64,000 nt of DNA from Nesterenkonia halophila (GTDB lineage Bacteria; Actinomycetota; Actinomycetes; Actinomycetales; Micrococcaceae), in NCBI RefSeq assembly GCF_009467795.1, contig NZ_WIAX01000004.1:1-64000 (forward strand), read 5' to 3'. The position numbers and the translations under genes are program-made. Within the stretch, counting starts at the first letter, position 1. Each line of letters starts with the position of its first letter. A model generated the notes under the pieces. The model was not told the DNA's origin. It did not search any database and was given only the letters and a program-made list of their open reading frames with translations. This document shows positions 42,327 through 51,366 of this stretch, one piece after another.

Positions 42327-42348
42327 TCACTAGGGTCTCATCACGGAT
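42316..42348. promoter_or_regulatory. Long dyad and direct repeat in the CGNR/MBL divergent promoter
   Basis: ATCCGTGA (42316-42323) and TCACGGAT (42341-42348) are perfect inverted arms 17 bases apart. The left arm is also part of a direct repeat: CCGTGAGAATCACT at 42318-42331 recurs as CCGTGAGGATCAGT at 42364-42377 (12 of 14 bases). The first copy overlaps the CGNR -35 box and the second lies next to the hydrolase start. This layout fits an operator bound by the CGNR protein. Confidence 0.5.
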
Positions 42349-42380
42349 AGTCCGAAATATAACCGTGAGGATCAGTGACC

Positions 42381-43160
42381 ATGTCTTCTCCCGCCCCGTT
42401 CGCCGACCAGGTCTCCATCCGTCACTTCGGCGGTCCGACAGCTCTGTTCGAGTATGGAGGCCTTCAGTTCCTCACCGATCCGACCTTCGACGCTCCCGGC
42501 GAGTACCCCGCTCCGGAGGTCATGCTGACCAAGACGGCCCCCGCAGCCGGGAGCCCCGCCGACCTCGGCCGCGTCGATGCGGTGCTGCTCTCCCACGACG
42601 AGCACCCCGACAACCTCGACGACTCCGGCCGCGCCCTGCTCGCCGAGGTGCCGCTCACCCTGACCACGCCGGGCGGCGGACGACGACTGGGCGGCACTGC
42701 CCGAGGTCTGCGGGACTGGGAGTCGGTCGAGCTGGATCGTCCCGGGGGCGGGACGATCACAGTCACCGGCGTGCCGGCGATCCACGGCCCCGGCGACCGG
42801 GCCGAGATCGAGGCGATCTCCGGTGAGGTCGTCGGGTTCGTCCTGACCGGAGAGGGGCTGCCGACGGTCTACGTGAGCGGTGACAACGCGTCGCTCGACG
42901 TGCTCGAGCCGATCGCCGAGCAGTTCGCACCGATCGACACCGCCATCCTCTTCGCCGGGGCTCCTCGTTTCCCCGAGATCTTCGAGGGACGGCCGATCGT
43001 CCTGGACAGCGCTCAGGCGGCCGAGGCCACGAGGATCCTCCGCGCCCGGCACGTGGTGCCCGTCCATTTCGAAGGATGGGCACACTTCACCGAGGGGCGG
43101 GACGACCTCGTGGAGGCCTTCACCGCCGCCGGCCTGTCGGACCGGCTGCAGTGGGCCTGA
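42381..43160 (+). CDS. Metallo-beta-lactamase-fold hydrolase, UlaG-like
   Basis: A 259-residue protein of the metallo-beta-lactamase superfamily, close to the UlaG/YtnP-type. The metal site is atypical: LLSHDEHPDNLDDSG corresponds to HxHxDH, GVPAIHGPGD supplies the next His and VYVSGDNASLDVL the bridging Asp; VVPVHFEGWAHF ends the site. A GTG at 42375 in the same frame is an alternative start closer to the GAGG. It overlaps the following MFS gene and is divergent from the CGNR regulator. Confidence 0.85.
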   Translation: MSSPAPFADQVSIRHFGGPTALFEYGGLQFLTDPTFDAPGEYPAPEVMLTKTAPAAGSPADLGRVDAVLLSHDEHPDNLDDSGRALLAEVPLTLTTPGGGRRLGGTARGLRDWESVELDRPGGGTITVTGVPAIHGPGDRAEIEAISGEVVGFVLTGEGLPTVYVSGDNASLDVLEPIAEQFAPIDTAILFAGAPRFPEIFEGRPIVLDSAQAAEATRILRARHVVPVHFEGWAHFTEGRDDLVEAFTAAGLSDRLQWA

Positions 43161-44488
43161 GCCGGCGACCGCTCGCGGCTCCCGGGGCGTCCGAGCGGGT
43201 CGACGCCGGGCGTTCTGGAGCGGCACCTGGCCCGTCGGGTGCCACCGGCCTCGCCGGCGCACCGGACTCCGGCGTGCAACCGCGCATCCTGACTGTCCTG
43301 ATCTGTTCCCAGATCCTCAGCGGCGTCGGTCTGGCCGCCGGCGTCACCGTGGCGTCTCTGCTCCTGCAGGACATGCTCGAGACCACGGCGCTGGCCGGGC
43401 TGGGCATCGCGCTGCTCACCGCCGGATCCGCCGGCGCGGCCCTGCTGGTCGGACGCGTCTCCCAGGCCCGCGGCCGACGTCCGGGGCTGGCGGGCGGGTA
43501 CCTCGTCGGAGCGATCGGCGGCGGGGGAGTCGTCGCCGGGGCGACGATCGACAGCCTCATCCTCGTGCTCCTCGCCCTGGTGCTCTACGGCGCCGGTACG
43601 GCGGTGAATCTCCAGGCTCGCTATGCCGGCACCGATCTCGTCGCCCCGACCCACAGGGCCCGCGCCATCGCGTCGGTGCTGGTCGCCACCACTCTCGGCG
43701 GAGTCCTGGGCCCCAACCTGGCGGCTCCCGCGGGGGAGCTCGCCGCGTTCCTCGGACTGCCGCGCCTGACCGGCCTCTTCGTCCTCTCCAGCGCGGCCTT
43801 CGCCCTGGCGGCCATCGTCCTCCTCCTCTGGCTGCGTCCCGACCCGCTGCTGCTGGCCCGCTCACAGTCCGCCGCCCAGGACGCGGGTCGGAATGCTCCG
43901 GGAGCCGCAGGCCCGGCGGCCGAGCCCCGCTCGGCGCGCCGCGTCCCGAGCCTGAGGATGGGGGTGCTGACTCTGGTCCTCAGTCAGGGCGTCATGGTCG
44001 CCATCATGACGATGACGCCGGTCCACATGCATGCGCACGGACTCGGCGCTGCGGCCTCCGGTCTGGTGATCGCCGTCCACGTCGCGGCGATGTTCCTGCC
44101 CTCGCCGCTGACAGGGCTGCTGGTCGACCGCTGCGGTCCCCTCACGATCGTCGCGGCGGCCGCCGCGGCCCTCGCGGCCGCCGGCGTCCTGGCCGCGTTC
44201 GCCCCCGGCGACTCCGTGCCGGTGCTCACTCTCGCGCTCCTCCTGCTGGGGCTGGGGTGGAACGCCGGTCTCGTCAGCGGCACCGCCCTCGTGACGGAGG
44301 TCCTCCCGCCGGAGACGCGGGCAAAGACCCAGGGGCTCATCGACGTCGCGATCGCCGTGGCGGGGGCCGTCGGAGGGCTGGCCTCGGGCATGCTCGTCTC
44401 CGCGGCGGACTTCGCCGTCCTCTCGCTCGTCGGGGGAGTTCTGGCCATCATGCTCCTGCCCGCTGTGGTCCGGGGCGGCGCTCACTGA
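43151..44488 (+). CDS. MFS transporter
   Basis: A 445-residue major-facilitator protein with about 12 predicted spans. A motif-A like segment VGRVSQARGRRPGLAGGYLV links spans 2 and 3. The middle cytoplasmic loop (about residues 225-260) is Ala/Arg-rich. The GTG at 43151 lies within the last codons of the hydrolase gene; upstream frame has no homology and no clear ribosome site was found, so the exact start is uncertain. Substrate unknown. Coupling to the hydrolase suggests a joint export or detoxification task. Confidence 0.85.
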   Translation: MGLSRRPLAAPGASERVDAGRSGAAPGPSGATGLAGAPDSGVQPRILTVLICSQILSGVGLAAGVTVASLLLQDMLETTALAGLGIALLTAGSAGAALLVGRVSQARGRRPGLAGGYLVGAIGGGGVVAGATIDSLILVLLALVLYGAGTAVNLQARYAGTDLVAPTHRARAIASVLVATTLGGVLGPNLAAPAGELAAFLGLPRLTGLFVLSSAAFALAAIVLLLWLRPDPLLLARSQSAAQDAGRNAPGAAGPAAEPRSARRVPSLRMGVLTLVLSQGVMVAIMTMTPVHMHAHGLGAAASGLVIAVHVAAMFLPSPLTGLLVDRCGPLTIVAAAAAALAAAGVLAAFAPGDSVPVLTLALLLLGLGWNAGLVSGTALVTEVLPPETRAKTQGLIDVAIAVAGAVGGLASGMLVSAADFAVLSLVGGVLAIMLLPAVVRGGAH

Positions 44489-44542
44489 CCGAAGGTGACC
44501 GACGGTGACCTGGGGCTGAGCGCGTGCGCCCTCGCCGACGCC

Positions 44543-47500
44543 TCAGGTGCGGCGGACCGTCTGCACCGTCCGCGGCGGGCGGCCGCCGTGCAGGAAGAGT
44601 CCGCGGCCCGGGGGCATGCGGCTCGCCCGCATGCCGTCGACCAGCGCGCCCTCGGCGCGATCGCCGTCCATCAGGAACGTCGCCCCGCCCGTCTCGCGGA
44701 CGGCGGTGAGGAACGGGTCGTGCATCCCCCGCATGGCCCCGCGCACTCGCCGGGCGGCCAGGACGTTCAAGCCGATGTCCGGTCCCAGCGGGAGCAGCTC
44801 GGAGAAGGGATGCATCGGCGACCGGCCGCCGGCGGTGAGCACGTCGTAGTCGTCGACCAGCAGCACCACCCGAGGCCCCTCGACGCCGCCGTCCGCCGAG
44901 GCCGCGGCGCGATCCTCCGGGACGCGGGCGCGCAGCTCCCGGGCGACGCCGCCGGCCAGGCCTTCGGCCAGCTGCGGGCTCGTGGCCGTGCCGCCGAGGT
45001 AGGACTCGGGGATCACCCCCTCCAGTCCGCGTCGCGGATCGAAGACGGCGAAGACCAGCTCCTCGGGCGTGTGCTGCTCGATCAGCGACTGCGCCAGCGT
45101 GCCCAGCAGCGAGCTCTTGCCGGAGGACTCGTCGCCGAGCACCAGGAGGTTGGGCTCGGCGCCGAGGAGATCGAGGTGCTTCGGCGTGGAGGTGCGCTCG
45201 ACCAGGCCGAAGGGCACCTGCCCGCGACGGGCCGGCGCGGGGAACTCGTCCAGGGGGAGCACCTGGGGCAGCACCTGCACGCGCCGGGCCACCGGCTCGG
45301 GCTCCTGTTCTCGGACCGTCGCCGCCGCGTCCTGCTGTCCCTGGTTCAGCGAGTCGATCTCGGCGGCGCCGTCGAGGCGCGGCAGCGCGAGCTGCCCGAT
45401 GAGCCGATCGTGGTTCAGACCTCGGCCGGGACGGTCGGCGGGCACCTGCTCGGCGACGCGGCGTCCGTGCGCCGACTCCGCGGGCTCGCCGAGCCGCAGC
45501 TCCAGCCGGGTGCCGAAGAAGGACTGCTGGGCGATGCGCACCTCGTTCCAGCGCGTCGCGGCCGCGACGACGTGCACTCCGTAGCCGCCGCCGCGGGAGA
45601 GGACGTCGTGGACCTGTTCGGCGAGCTCGGCGTGCTCCTGCTGCAGCGAGCCCCAGCCGTCGAGCAGCAGCACCACGTCGGCGGCGTGGAGCTCGGGCAG
45701 CTCGCCGGCGGCGTGGCGCCGGCGCATCGTGGCCAGCGTGTCGATCTCATGCTCCTCGAAGAGGCGTTCCCGCTCGTCGAGGATGTCGCTGAGCTCCTCG
45801 ATCGTGCGGCGGATCGTCTCCCGCGAGGTGCGCGCGGCCATCCCGGCGCTGTGAGGCAGGCCGCGCAGCGGCAGCAGCCCGGCCCCGCCGAGGTCGATGC
45901 CGTAGAGCGCCACCTCCCGCACGGAGTGGGTGGCCGCCAGCGAGAGCCCGATCGTCCGGAGCGCGGTCGAGGTCCCGGACGACGGCCCGCCCAGCACGGC
46001 CACGTGGCCGCCGGCGCGGGCCAGGTCCAGCGTCCACGGCCCCTGCCACTGGTTCGCCGGGTCGTCGAGCAGGCCGACGGGCACCTGCATCGGCCGCATC
46101 CGCGCCGCCCGGAGGTCGCCCTCGACAGTGCGGTCCAGCGACACCGCGTCGGGCAGCGGCGGCAGCCAGATCGGCGCGATCGGCCGCGGACGGTCCCGCA
46201 TCGCCGCGACCAGCGTCGAGAGCACCGTCGGCGCCGTCGGGCTCGTGCCGCCGGGAGAATCCTCCGCGCCCGAGGAGGCGCCCGAATCCTCGGCGTCGAC
46301 GGACCCTGACGACCCGCTCGCGTCCTCGGCCCCGCGGGCGCGCTCGGCCGCCGCCCGGGCCGCGGCGTCGTGCACCGCGTCCTGGGCGTAGAAGCTGTCG
46401 GCCAGCACCGGCAGCTCCTCCTCGGTCTCCACCTCCTCCTCAGCGTCCGTCTCGGCGCTCAGCGGCCCGGAGACGTAGCCGGCCTTGAACCGCGTGTAGG
46501 TCGTGGTGTCGACTTTGAGGTAGCCGTACCCGGGCTGGGGCGGCAGATGGAATGCGTCGGGCGTCTCCAGCACTGTGCGGGACTCGCCCTCGGAGAGCGT
46601 GCGCAGCCCGATCCGGTAGGAGAGATGGGTCTCCAGTCCGCGCAGCTTGCCGGTCTCGATGCGCTGGCTGGAGAGCAGCAGATGCACGCCGATCGACCGG
46701 CCGATCCGGCCGATGGACATGAACAGGTCGATGAAGTCCGGGCGGGCGGAGAGCAGCTCGCCGAACTCGTCGATGATCACGAAGAGATGGGGGAGCGCCT
46801 CCAGCTCCTCGCCGGCGGCCGCCCGCTCGACCCGGTGGGCGCGGTACTCGCCGATGCTGGCGAAGTCCCCGGCGTCCTTGAGCAGCTCCTGGCGGCGCAG
46901 CACCTCGCCCTCCAGGCTCGCATGGATGCGATCGATCAGCGTCGCGTCGTCGTTGAGGTTGGTGATCAGGCCCGAGACGTGGGGGAGCTCGGCGAAGGGC
47001 GCGAAGGTGGCGCCGCCCTTGTAGTCGACGAGCACCATCGACAGCTCCTCGGGCGGGTGGGTCACCGCCAGTCCGGTCACCAGCGTGCGCAGCAGCTCGG
47101 ACTTGCCCGATCCGGTGGCCCCGACGCACAGCCCGTGGGGCCCCATGCCGTGCTGGGCGGATTCCTTGAGGTCCAGCCGCACCGGCTGGCCGCGGTCGTC
47201 GACGCCGATGGGGACGGCGAGGAAGTCCGGAGGCGTCCGCGGGCGCCAGAGCCGGTCGACGTCGTGCGCGTCGACGTCGCGGATGCCCAGATGCGCCGTG
47301 AAGCGTCGACGGTCGAGGTCCTCGTCGTGCTCCCGGGAGTCCGGGGAGAGGCGCAGCGGAGCGAGCATGCGGGCGACGCCGTCGGCGACCGCCTCCGGCA
47401 CCGGGTTCAGCGCCCCGCGGGTGATCTCGGGGTCCAGCGGGTCGGCGGCGCAGTCCTCCAGGCGCAGGCCGTCGGGGGTCTGGACGATGCGCAGCGAGAC

Positions 47501-48706
47501 CTCCTCGGGCTCCTGGTGCTGGGCCGCGACGAGATGCAGCGAGGTGATGGCCAGGTCTCCGGGCCGCAGCGTGGGATCCGGCAGCGAGGGCGCGGAGGCC
47601 GCGCCCTCGTGGGCGAGGTCGAGCATCAGCAGGCGCGGCTGGGCCACGGCGGGACGGGTGGAGAGCGTGGTGCGGCGGACCTCGGCGTGGCGCTGGTGTC
47701 GGGCACGGATCTCCTCGTCGAGCAGATCCCGCAGCGCGGCCGAGGACGGGGCGACGCGATTCAGCGGGCCCCGGGCGGTCGGGCGACGCTGGTCCAGCAC
47801 ATGGGGCAGCCGCGAGAACCAGCGCCAGTCCTCGCGCAGCGCCGGCGGCACCGCGGCGGCCAGCTGCAGGTCCTCGGGACTGTGCAGAGCCGCGGCGGAG
47901 AGCGTCAGCGCGCGCAGCACCTGCTGGCCGAACGACGCGTCGCCGATGATCGAGACGGTGTCGTGGCGGGCCAGGTCCACCAGCAGCGGCACGTCGGGTG
48001 CCGCGCGGAAGCGGCGCACCAGGGTGTCCAGCTCCTGGGAGAGATGCGGATCGGGGCGCTCGCCGGGGGATTCCTCGCCGCCCTCGAGAGCCAGCTGACG
48101 CACCGGAGCCGTGCCGGTGCCCAGGCGCACCCGCAGGAAGTCTTCATGGCCGCGCCGCCGCTCCCACAGTCGATGAGGATCCGAGACGACGTCCACCAGC
48201 GCCTCGGGCAGCGGGTCGCAGGCCCGGGCGGCGGTGCGGTGTGCGCGTTCGTCCTCCAGCAGCTGATGGCGACGTTCCTCGAGATAGTCGAGATAGCCGT
48301 CGCGCAGCGTCTTCCGCCGGCGACCGGCCCGTCCGCGCTGGGAGACGAGCATGACCACCGCCCCGACGACGGTGACGATCATCATCAGCGCGCCCACGGC
48401 GGCGAACGGCGAATCGCGGAAGAGCATCATCACCGTCATGGAGCCGGCCGCGCCGAGCATCGGGATCAGCCCGAGGAGCCCCGAGCCGCCGCTCGACTCC
48501 TCGCCGACCAGCGGGGGCCGGCGGATCGTGGTGGTCTCCGCCGGTCGCGCCGGGGCGGTGGAGCGCGCGGGGCGGTGGACCAGCCGTACGCCGGAGCCGG
48601 CGTCCTCGGAGCCGGCACCGCCGGGCCCGGTGGTCGCTCGGCCGCGCGACCGGGACGGCTCCGGCGAGGCGGCGCTCCGTACGACAGCGGACTCGGCGAT
48701 GCTCAT
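44543..48706 (-). CDS. eccC: Type VII secretion ATPase EccC (fused EccCa-EccCb)
   Basis: A 1387-residue FtsK/SpoIIIE-type ATPase, the motor of type VII secretion. Two spans lie near residues 75-125. Three ATPase domains follow. Domain 1 has an intact Walker A (GATGSGKSE, about residue 527) with LVDYKGGATFAPF and IIDEFGEL. Domain 2 has GGPSSGTST (about residue 907), lacking the Walker lysine. Domain 3 has GDESSGKSS (about residue 1192) with VVLLVDDYD. A low-complexity Ser/Glu/Asp-rich linker lies between domains 1 and 2. The start overlaps the end of the upstream MinD-like gene by four bases. Confidence 0.95.
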   Translation of the reverse strand: MSIAESAVVRSAASPEPSRSRGRATTGPGGAGSEDAGSGVRLVHRPARSTAPARPAETTTIRRPPLVGEESSGGSGLLGLIPMLGAAGSMTVMMLFRDSPFAAVGALMMIVTVVGAVVMLVSQRGRAGRRRKTLRDGYLDYLEERRHQLLEDERAHRTAARACDPLPEALVDVVSDPHRLWERRRGHEDFLRVRLGTGTAPVRQLALEGGEESPGERPDPHLSQELDTLVRRFRAAPDVPLLVDLARHDTVSIIGDASFGQQVLRALTLSAAALHSPEDLQLAAAVPPALREDWRWFSRLPHVLDQRRPTARGPLNRVAPSSAALRDLLDEEIRARHQRHAEVRRTTLSTRPAVAQPRLLMLDLAHEGAASAPSLPDPTLRPGDLAITSLHLVAAQHQEPEEVSLRIVQTPDGLRLEDCAADPLDPEITRGALNPVPEAVADGVARMLAPLRLSPDSREHDEDLDRRRFTAHLGIRDVDAHDVDRLWRPRTPPDFLAVPIGVDDRGQPVRLDLKESAQHGMGPHGLCVGATGSGKSELLRTLVTGLAVTHPPEELSMVLVDYKGGATFAPFAELPHVSGLITNLNDDATLIDRIHASLEGEVLRRQELLKDAGDFASIGEYRAHRVERAAAGEELEALPHLFVIIDEFGELLSARPDFIDLFMSIGRIGRSIGVHLLLSSQRIETGKLRGLETHLSYRIGLRTLSEGESRTVLETPDAFHLPPQPGYGYLKVDTTTYTRFKAGYVSGPLSAETDAEEEVETEEELPVLADSFYAQDAVHDAAARAAAERARGAEDASGSSGSVDAEDSGASSGAEDSPGGTSPTAPTVLSTLVAAMRDRPRPIAPIWLPPLPDAVSLDRTVEGDLRAARMRPMQVPVGLLDDPANQWQGPWTLDLARAGGHVAVLGGPSSGTSTALRTIGLSLAATHSVREVALYGIDLGGAGLLPLRGLPHSAGMAARTSRETIRRTIEELSDILDERERLFEEHEIDTLATMRRRHAAGELPELHAADVVLLLDGWGSLQQEHAELAEQVHDVLSRGGGYGVHVVAAATRWNEVRIAQQSFFGTRLELRLGEPAESAHGRRVAEQVPADRPGRGLNHDRLIGQLALPRLDGAAEIDSLNQGQQDAAATVREQEPEPVARRVQVLPQVLPLDEFPAPARRGQVPFGLVERTSTPKHLDLLGAEPNLLVLGDESSGKSSLLGTLAQSLIEQHTPEELVFAVFDPRRGLEGVIPESYLGGTATSPQLAEGLAGGVARELRARVPEDRAAASADGGVEGPRVVLLVDDYDVLTAGGRSPMHPFSELLPLGPDIGLNVLAARRVRGAMRGMHDPFLTAVRETGGATFLMDGDRAEGALVDGMRASRMPPGRGLFLHGGRPPRTVQTVRRT

Positions 48707-49746
48707 CGGACCTCCTGGGCGGCGGGCTGCGGGCCGGGGGAGGCGGCGAGCGACAGCGCCGCGGCGGCGAGCTCGACGAGCTGCAGGCGCCGCTGCTCGC
48801 CGATGTGCTCCAGGGAGATCGGGAGGCCGGGAGTCAGATGCCGATCATGATCGACCAGCAGAGGGGCCGTGCCGGAGGCCGCGCCGAGCACGTCGTAGGC
48901 GCCGCGCCGTTCGGTCGAGGTCGCCGGGCGGGTGGCGGAGACGACCGGCAGGATCGGCACGTGCGGAGCGTGACGGCGCACTCGGTGCAGATGCTCGGCA
49001 GTCCGCGCGGCACTCGACGGCGCCGCCCCGGAGACCAGGATCAGGCAGTGCATCTGTTCCAGGGAGGTCGTCGGCACCGGGATCGCCGCCGGAGGCAGCT
49101 CGAGCACCGAGACGCTGAACGCCCGGGCGAGCACGTGGTGGAGCAGCTCGGCCTCCTCGGCGGCCGGTGCCGGCGGGGCCGTCGGGTCGGGGTCCCGGTC
49201 GAGCAGATGCAGCGACGACCCTGCCCGTCCCAGGCTGTGGTGCAGGCCTGCCGCCGCCCGGTCGGGGCTGGCCGGGTCGGCCGCCAGCCGTCGCCAGGAG
49301 GAGGCGGGCACCTGCTCCGGCAGCCGGACCGCGACGCCCGACGGGGTCGGCCCCACGTCCACGACGGAGACGGCGTCGGCGCGCGCCGCGGCCAGGAGCA
49401 GTCCGACGGCGGCGGTCAGCGTGGACCGGCCGACGCCGCCGTCGACGCTGAGCACCCCCACGCGGCGGCCGGTTGTCACCGGCAGCCGGCATCCGCCGAG
49501 CGCCCGCTCGTAGGCCTCGGGGAACTCGTCGTCGCCGAGCAGCCGGCGCAGGCGGCGCAGCATCCGCCGGGGCGTCGGATCCCCGTGGCGGCCGCGCAGC
49601 GCGGCGACGTCCTCATCGGGAGCCGGCGCCGATCCGCGGCGTCCGGATGCGGCGTCCGGCGGGGCGGGGGAGAAGGACGGCGCGGCGTGCGGGGCCTGAT
49701 CCACGGCCTGGGAGGGCCGCGGCGACGGGGCGGAGGGGACGGTCAT
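48703..49746 (-). CDS. MinD/ParA-like protein of the type VII locus
   Basis: A 347-residue protein with a Pro/Ala-rich N-terminus of about 70 residues and a SIMIBI-type (MinD/ParA) domain. The P-loop reads VDGGVGRST, where the usual lysine of KGGVGKT is Arg, so ATP hydrolysis may be lost or changed. VSVVDVGPTPSGVAVRLP follows as the switch region. Similar proteins (EspI/EspG-neighbour ATPases) occur in type VII loci. It is translationally coupled to eccC and follows eccD after 7 bases. Confidence 0.78.
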   Translation of the reverse strand: MTVPSAPSPRPSQAVDQAPHAAPSFSPAPPDAASGRRGSAPAPDEDVAALRGRHGDPTPRRMLRRLRRLLGDDEFPEAYERALGGCRLPVTTGRRVGVLSVDGGVGRSTLTAAVGLLLAAARADAVSVVDVGPTPSGVAVRLPEQVPASSWRRLAADPASPDRAAAGLHHSLGRAGSSLHLLDRDPDPTAPPAPAAEEAELLHHVLARAFSVSVLELPPAAIPVPTTSLEQMHCLILVSGAAPSSAARTAEHLHRVRRHAPHVPILPVVSATRPATSTERRGAYDVLGAASGTAPLLVDHDRHLTPGLPISLEHIGEQRRLQLVELAAAALSLAASPGPQPAAQEVR

Positions 49747-49753
49747 CGAGCGC

Positions 49754-51073
49754 TCACTCCTGGAACGTGGTGGTCAGCTGGGCATACAGGCCGAAGAGGC
49801 CCAGCAGCAGCGGGATGAGGGTGATCGTGGCCAGCACCTCGGCGCGTCGCGCGGTCAGCCGCAGCCGCGCGCCGACGTGCTCGGGGCGACGGGCCAGGGT
49901 GAGCGCCAGCGGCAGCGCCGCGACCACGACCAGGACCGCCAGGACTCCGGCGCCGGCTCCGCGGTCGGCGAAGTGGTGGGCGAGCAGCGTCGCCGAGAGG
50001 GTGGCCGAGCCGAGCAGCGCCGCGCGTTCGAGGGACAGCGGCATGCTGCGGGCGCGCAGCGCGGTCAGCGCGGCGACGACGACGGCCAGCGCCGGGCCCC
50101 ACGGCGAGGCTCCGGCGGCGAGCAGCCCGTGCACCGCCGCGGCGCCGGAGGTCGCGCAGAGCAGCACCCCGCCGGCGAGGCCGAGGTGCGCGGCGGTCCA
50201 GGAGCCGCGGACGTCGGAGACAGTGGTGCGCCGACCCGCGGAGACGCGGTCGTCGAGGGCGTCCAGCCCGGAGAGGGCCAGCGCCGCCCGCGGCGCGAGC
50301 CCCAGCATCACTGCGGTCGTCGCCCCGGCGACGCCGGCGGCGTGCCCGGCGGAGCCGGTGAGCAGCGCCGGGACCGCCCAGCCGGCGGCGAGCACCGCCG
50401 TGGTCGTCGCGCAGACCGCCAGCGCCGCCCAGTTCCGGCGCGAGATCTGCCAGGCGCACAGCGCGGCGGCGCCCCAGAGTCCGGGCAGCCATCCGTTCCA
50501 CGGGTGCTCCGGCAGTCCCTGGACCAGTGCGAGGCCCAACGAGGCGGCGCCGGCGACGAGCAGCTCGGCGTCCCAGCCGATCCGTCGGCAGGGGACCGCG
50601 GCGAGGACGGCGAGCATCGCCGTGGCCGCGCCGAGCGACCACCAGGACGGGACGCCCGGGGCCAGCAGATCCGTGAGCACCGTGAGCGCCCCGACCAGCG
50701 CGACGGCGACGACGGCCGCGGAGCCCGCCCGGTCGAGGTCTACGGCCCATCGGCGATCGAGCTCCGGGCTCAGCGCCTCGGCCGTCTCGGTGACGTCGTA
50801 GACCAGCGGATGCGGCACGGCCTCGTCGAGCCGGTCCAGCGCCAGCAGGCTGCCGTCGCCGACGCCCGCCTCGGCGAGGCTCTGCTCGGCGTGCAGCGAG
50901 GGGCCGCCGACGGGGGTCAGCGTCGTCGTCCGCGGCGCGGAACCGCGATGATCGCCGCCGACGTGCCGGAGGATCTCCGGCATCAGGGTGCCGAGCGGCT
51001 GCCGGGCGGGCAGCAGCAGCTCCACGCTGCGCCGCTCGGCGGTGACGGTGACGCGGGCGTAGCCGGGGCTCAT
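49754..51073 (-). CDS. eccD: Type VII secretion integral membrane protein EccD
   Basis: A 439-residue protein with a ubiquitin-like N-terminal domain (about residues 5-80, starting YARVTVTAERRSVELLLPAR) and about 11 predicted spans from residue 110 to the C-terminus. This is the EccD layout: a cytoplasmic YukD-like domain followed by the pore-lining membrane domain. ATG at 51073 is chosen because the frame upstream is Arg/Gly-rich and overlaps the preceding gene; it overlaps that gene by four bases (ATGA). Confidence 0.9.
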   Translation of the reverse strand: MSPGYARVTVTAERRSVELLLPARQPLGTLMPEILRHVGGDHRGSAPRTTTLTPVGGPSLHAEQSLAEAGVGDGSLLALDRLDEAVPHPLVYDVTETAEALSPELDRRWAVDLDRAGSAAVVAVALVGALTVLTDLLAPGVPSWWSLGAATAMLAVLAAVPCRRIGWDAELLVAGAASLGLALVQGLPEHPWNGWLPGLWGAAALCAWQISRRNWAALAVCATTTAVLAAGWAVPALLTGSAGHAAGVAGATTAVMLGLAPRAALALSGLDALDDRVSAGRRTTVSDVRGSWTAAHLGLAGGVLLCATSGAAAVHGLLAAGASPWGPALAVVVAALTALRARSMPLSLERAALLGSATLSATLLAHHFADRGAGAGVLAVLVVVAALPLALTLARRPEHVGARLRLTARRAEVLATITLIPLLLGLFGLYAQLTTTFQE

Positions 51074-51366
51074 CGCGCGACCTCCGCGACGAACGGCGCC
51101 GCCGTCCCGACCCCGTGGTCCGGGGCGACCGGGGAGGCGGGCGCCGAACGGGCCGCCTCCCGGTCGGCGAAGAGGTCGGCGATGAACGAGTAGCCGACGC
51201 ATCCGGCGCAGAGCAGCGCGGCGAGGACGAGACTTATCAGGATGGTCCGCACCCCGACGTCGTAGTGCCGGCGGGTGCGCTCCCGCCCGTGCAGCAGCGC
51301 TTTGAGCAGGCGATGTCGTCGGACCGAGACCGATTCGAGGATCTTCTCGTCGTGGTCGATCGTCAC
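51070..51366 (-). CDS. Short one-pass membrane protein, possibly a minimal EccB
   Basis: A 98-residue protein with a basic N-terminus (SVRRHRLLKALLHGRERTRR), one membrane span (TILISLVLAALLCAGCVGYS) and a short extracytoplasmic tail. The order Arg-rich segment, R-LL-ALL-G and span recalls the first 80 residues of EccB, but the large extracytoplasmic domain of EccB is missing. It is the first gene of the minus-strand ecc operon and is coupled to eccD by an ATGA overlap. The EccB relation is inference from layout. Confidence 0.65.
   Translation of the reverse strand: MTIDHDEKILESVSVRRHRLLKALLHGRERTRRHYDVGVRTILISLVLAALLCAGCVGYSFIADLFADREAARSAPASPVAPDHGVGTAAPFVAEVAR

Noticed and set aside
46370-48850. 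An 826-codon plus-strand reading frame opposite eccC
   Set aside because: It is the antisense shadow of eccC; composition is Gly/Gln/Arg/Val-rich and no domain is visible.
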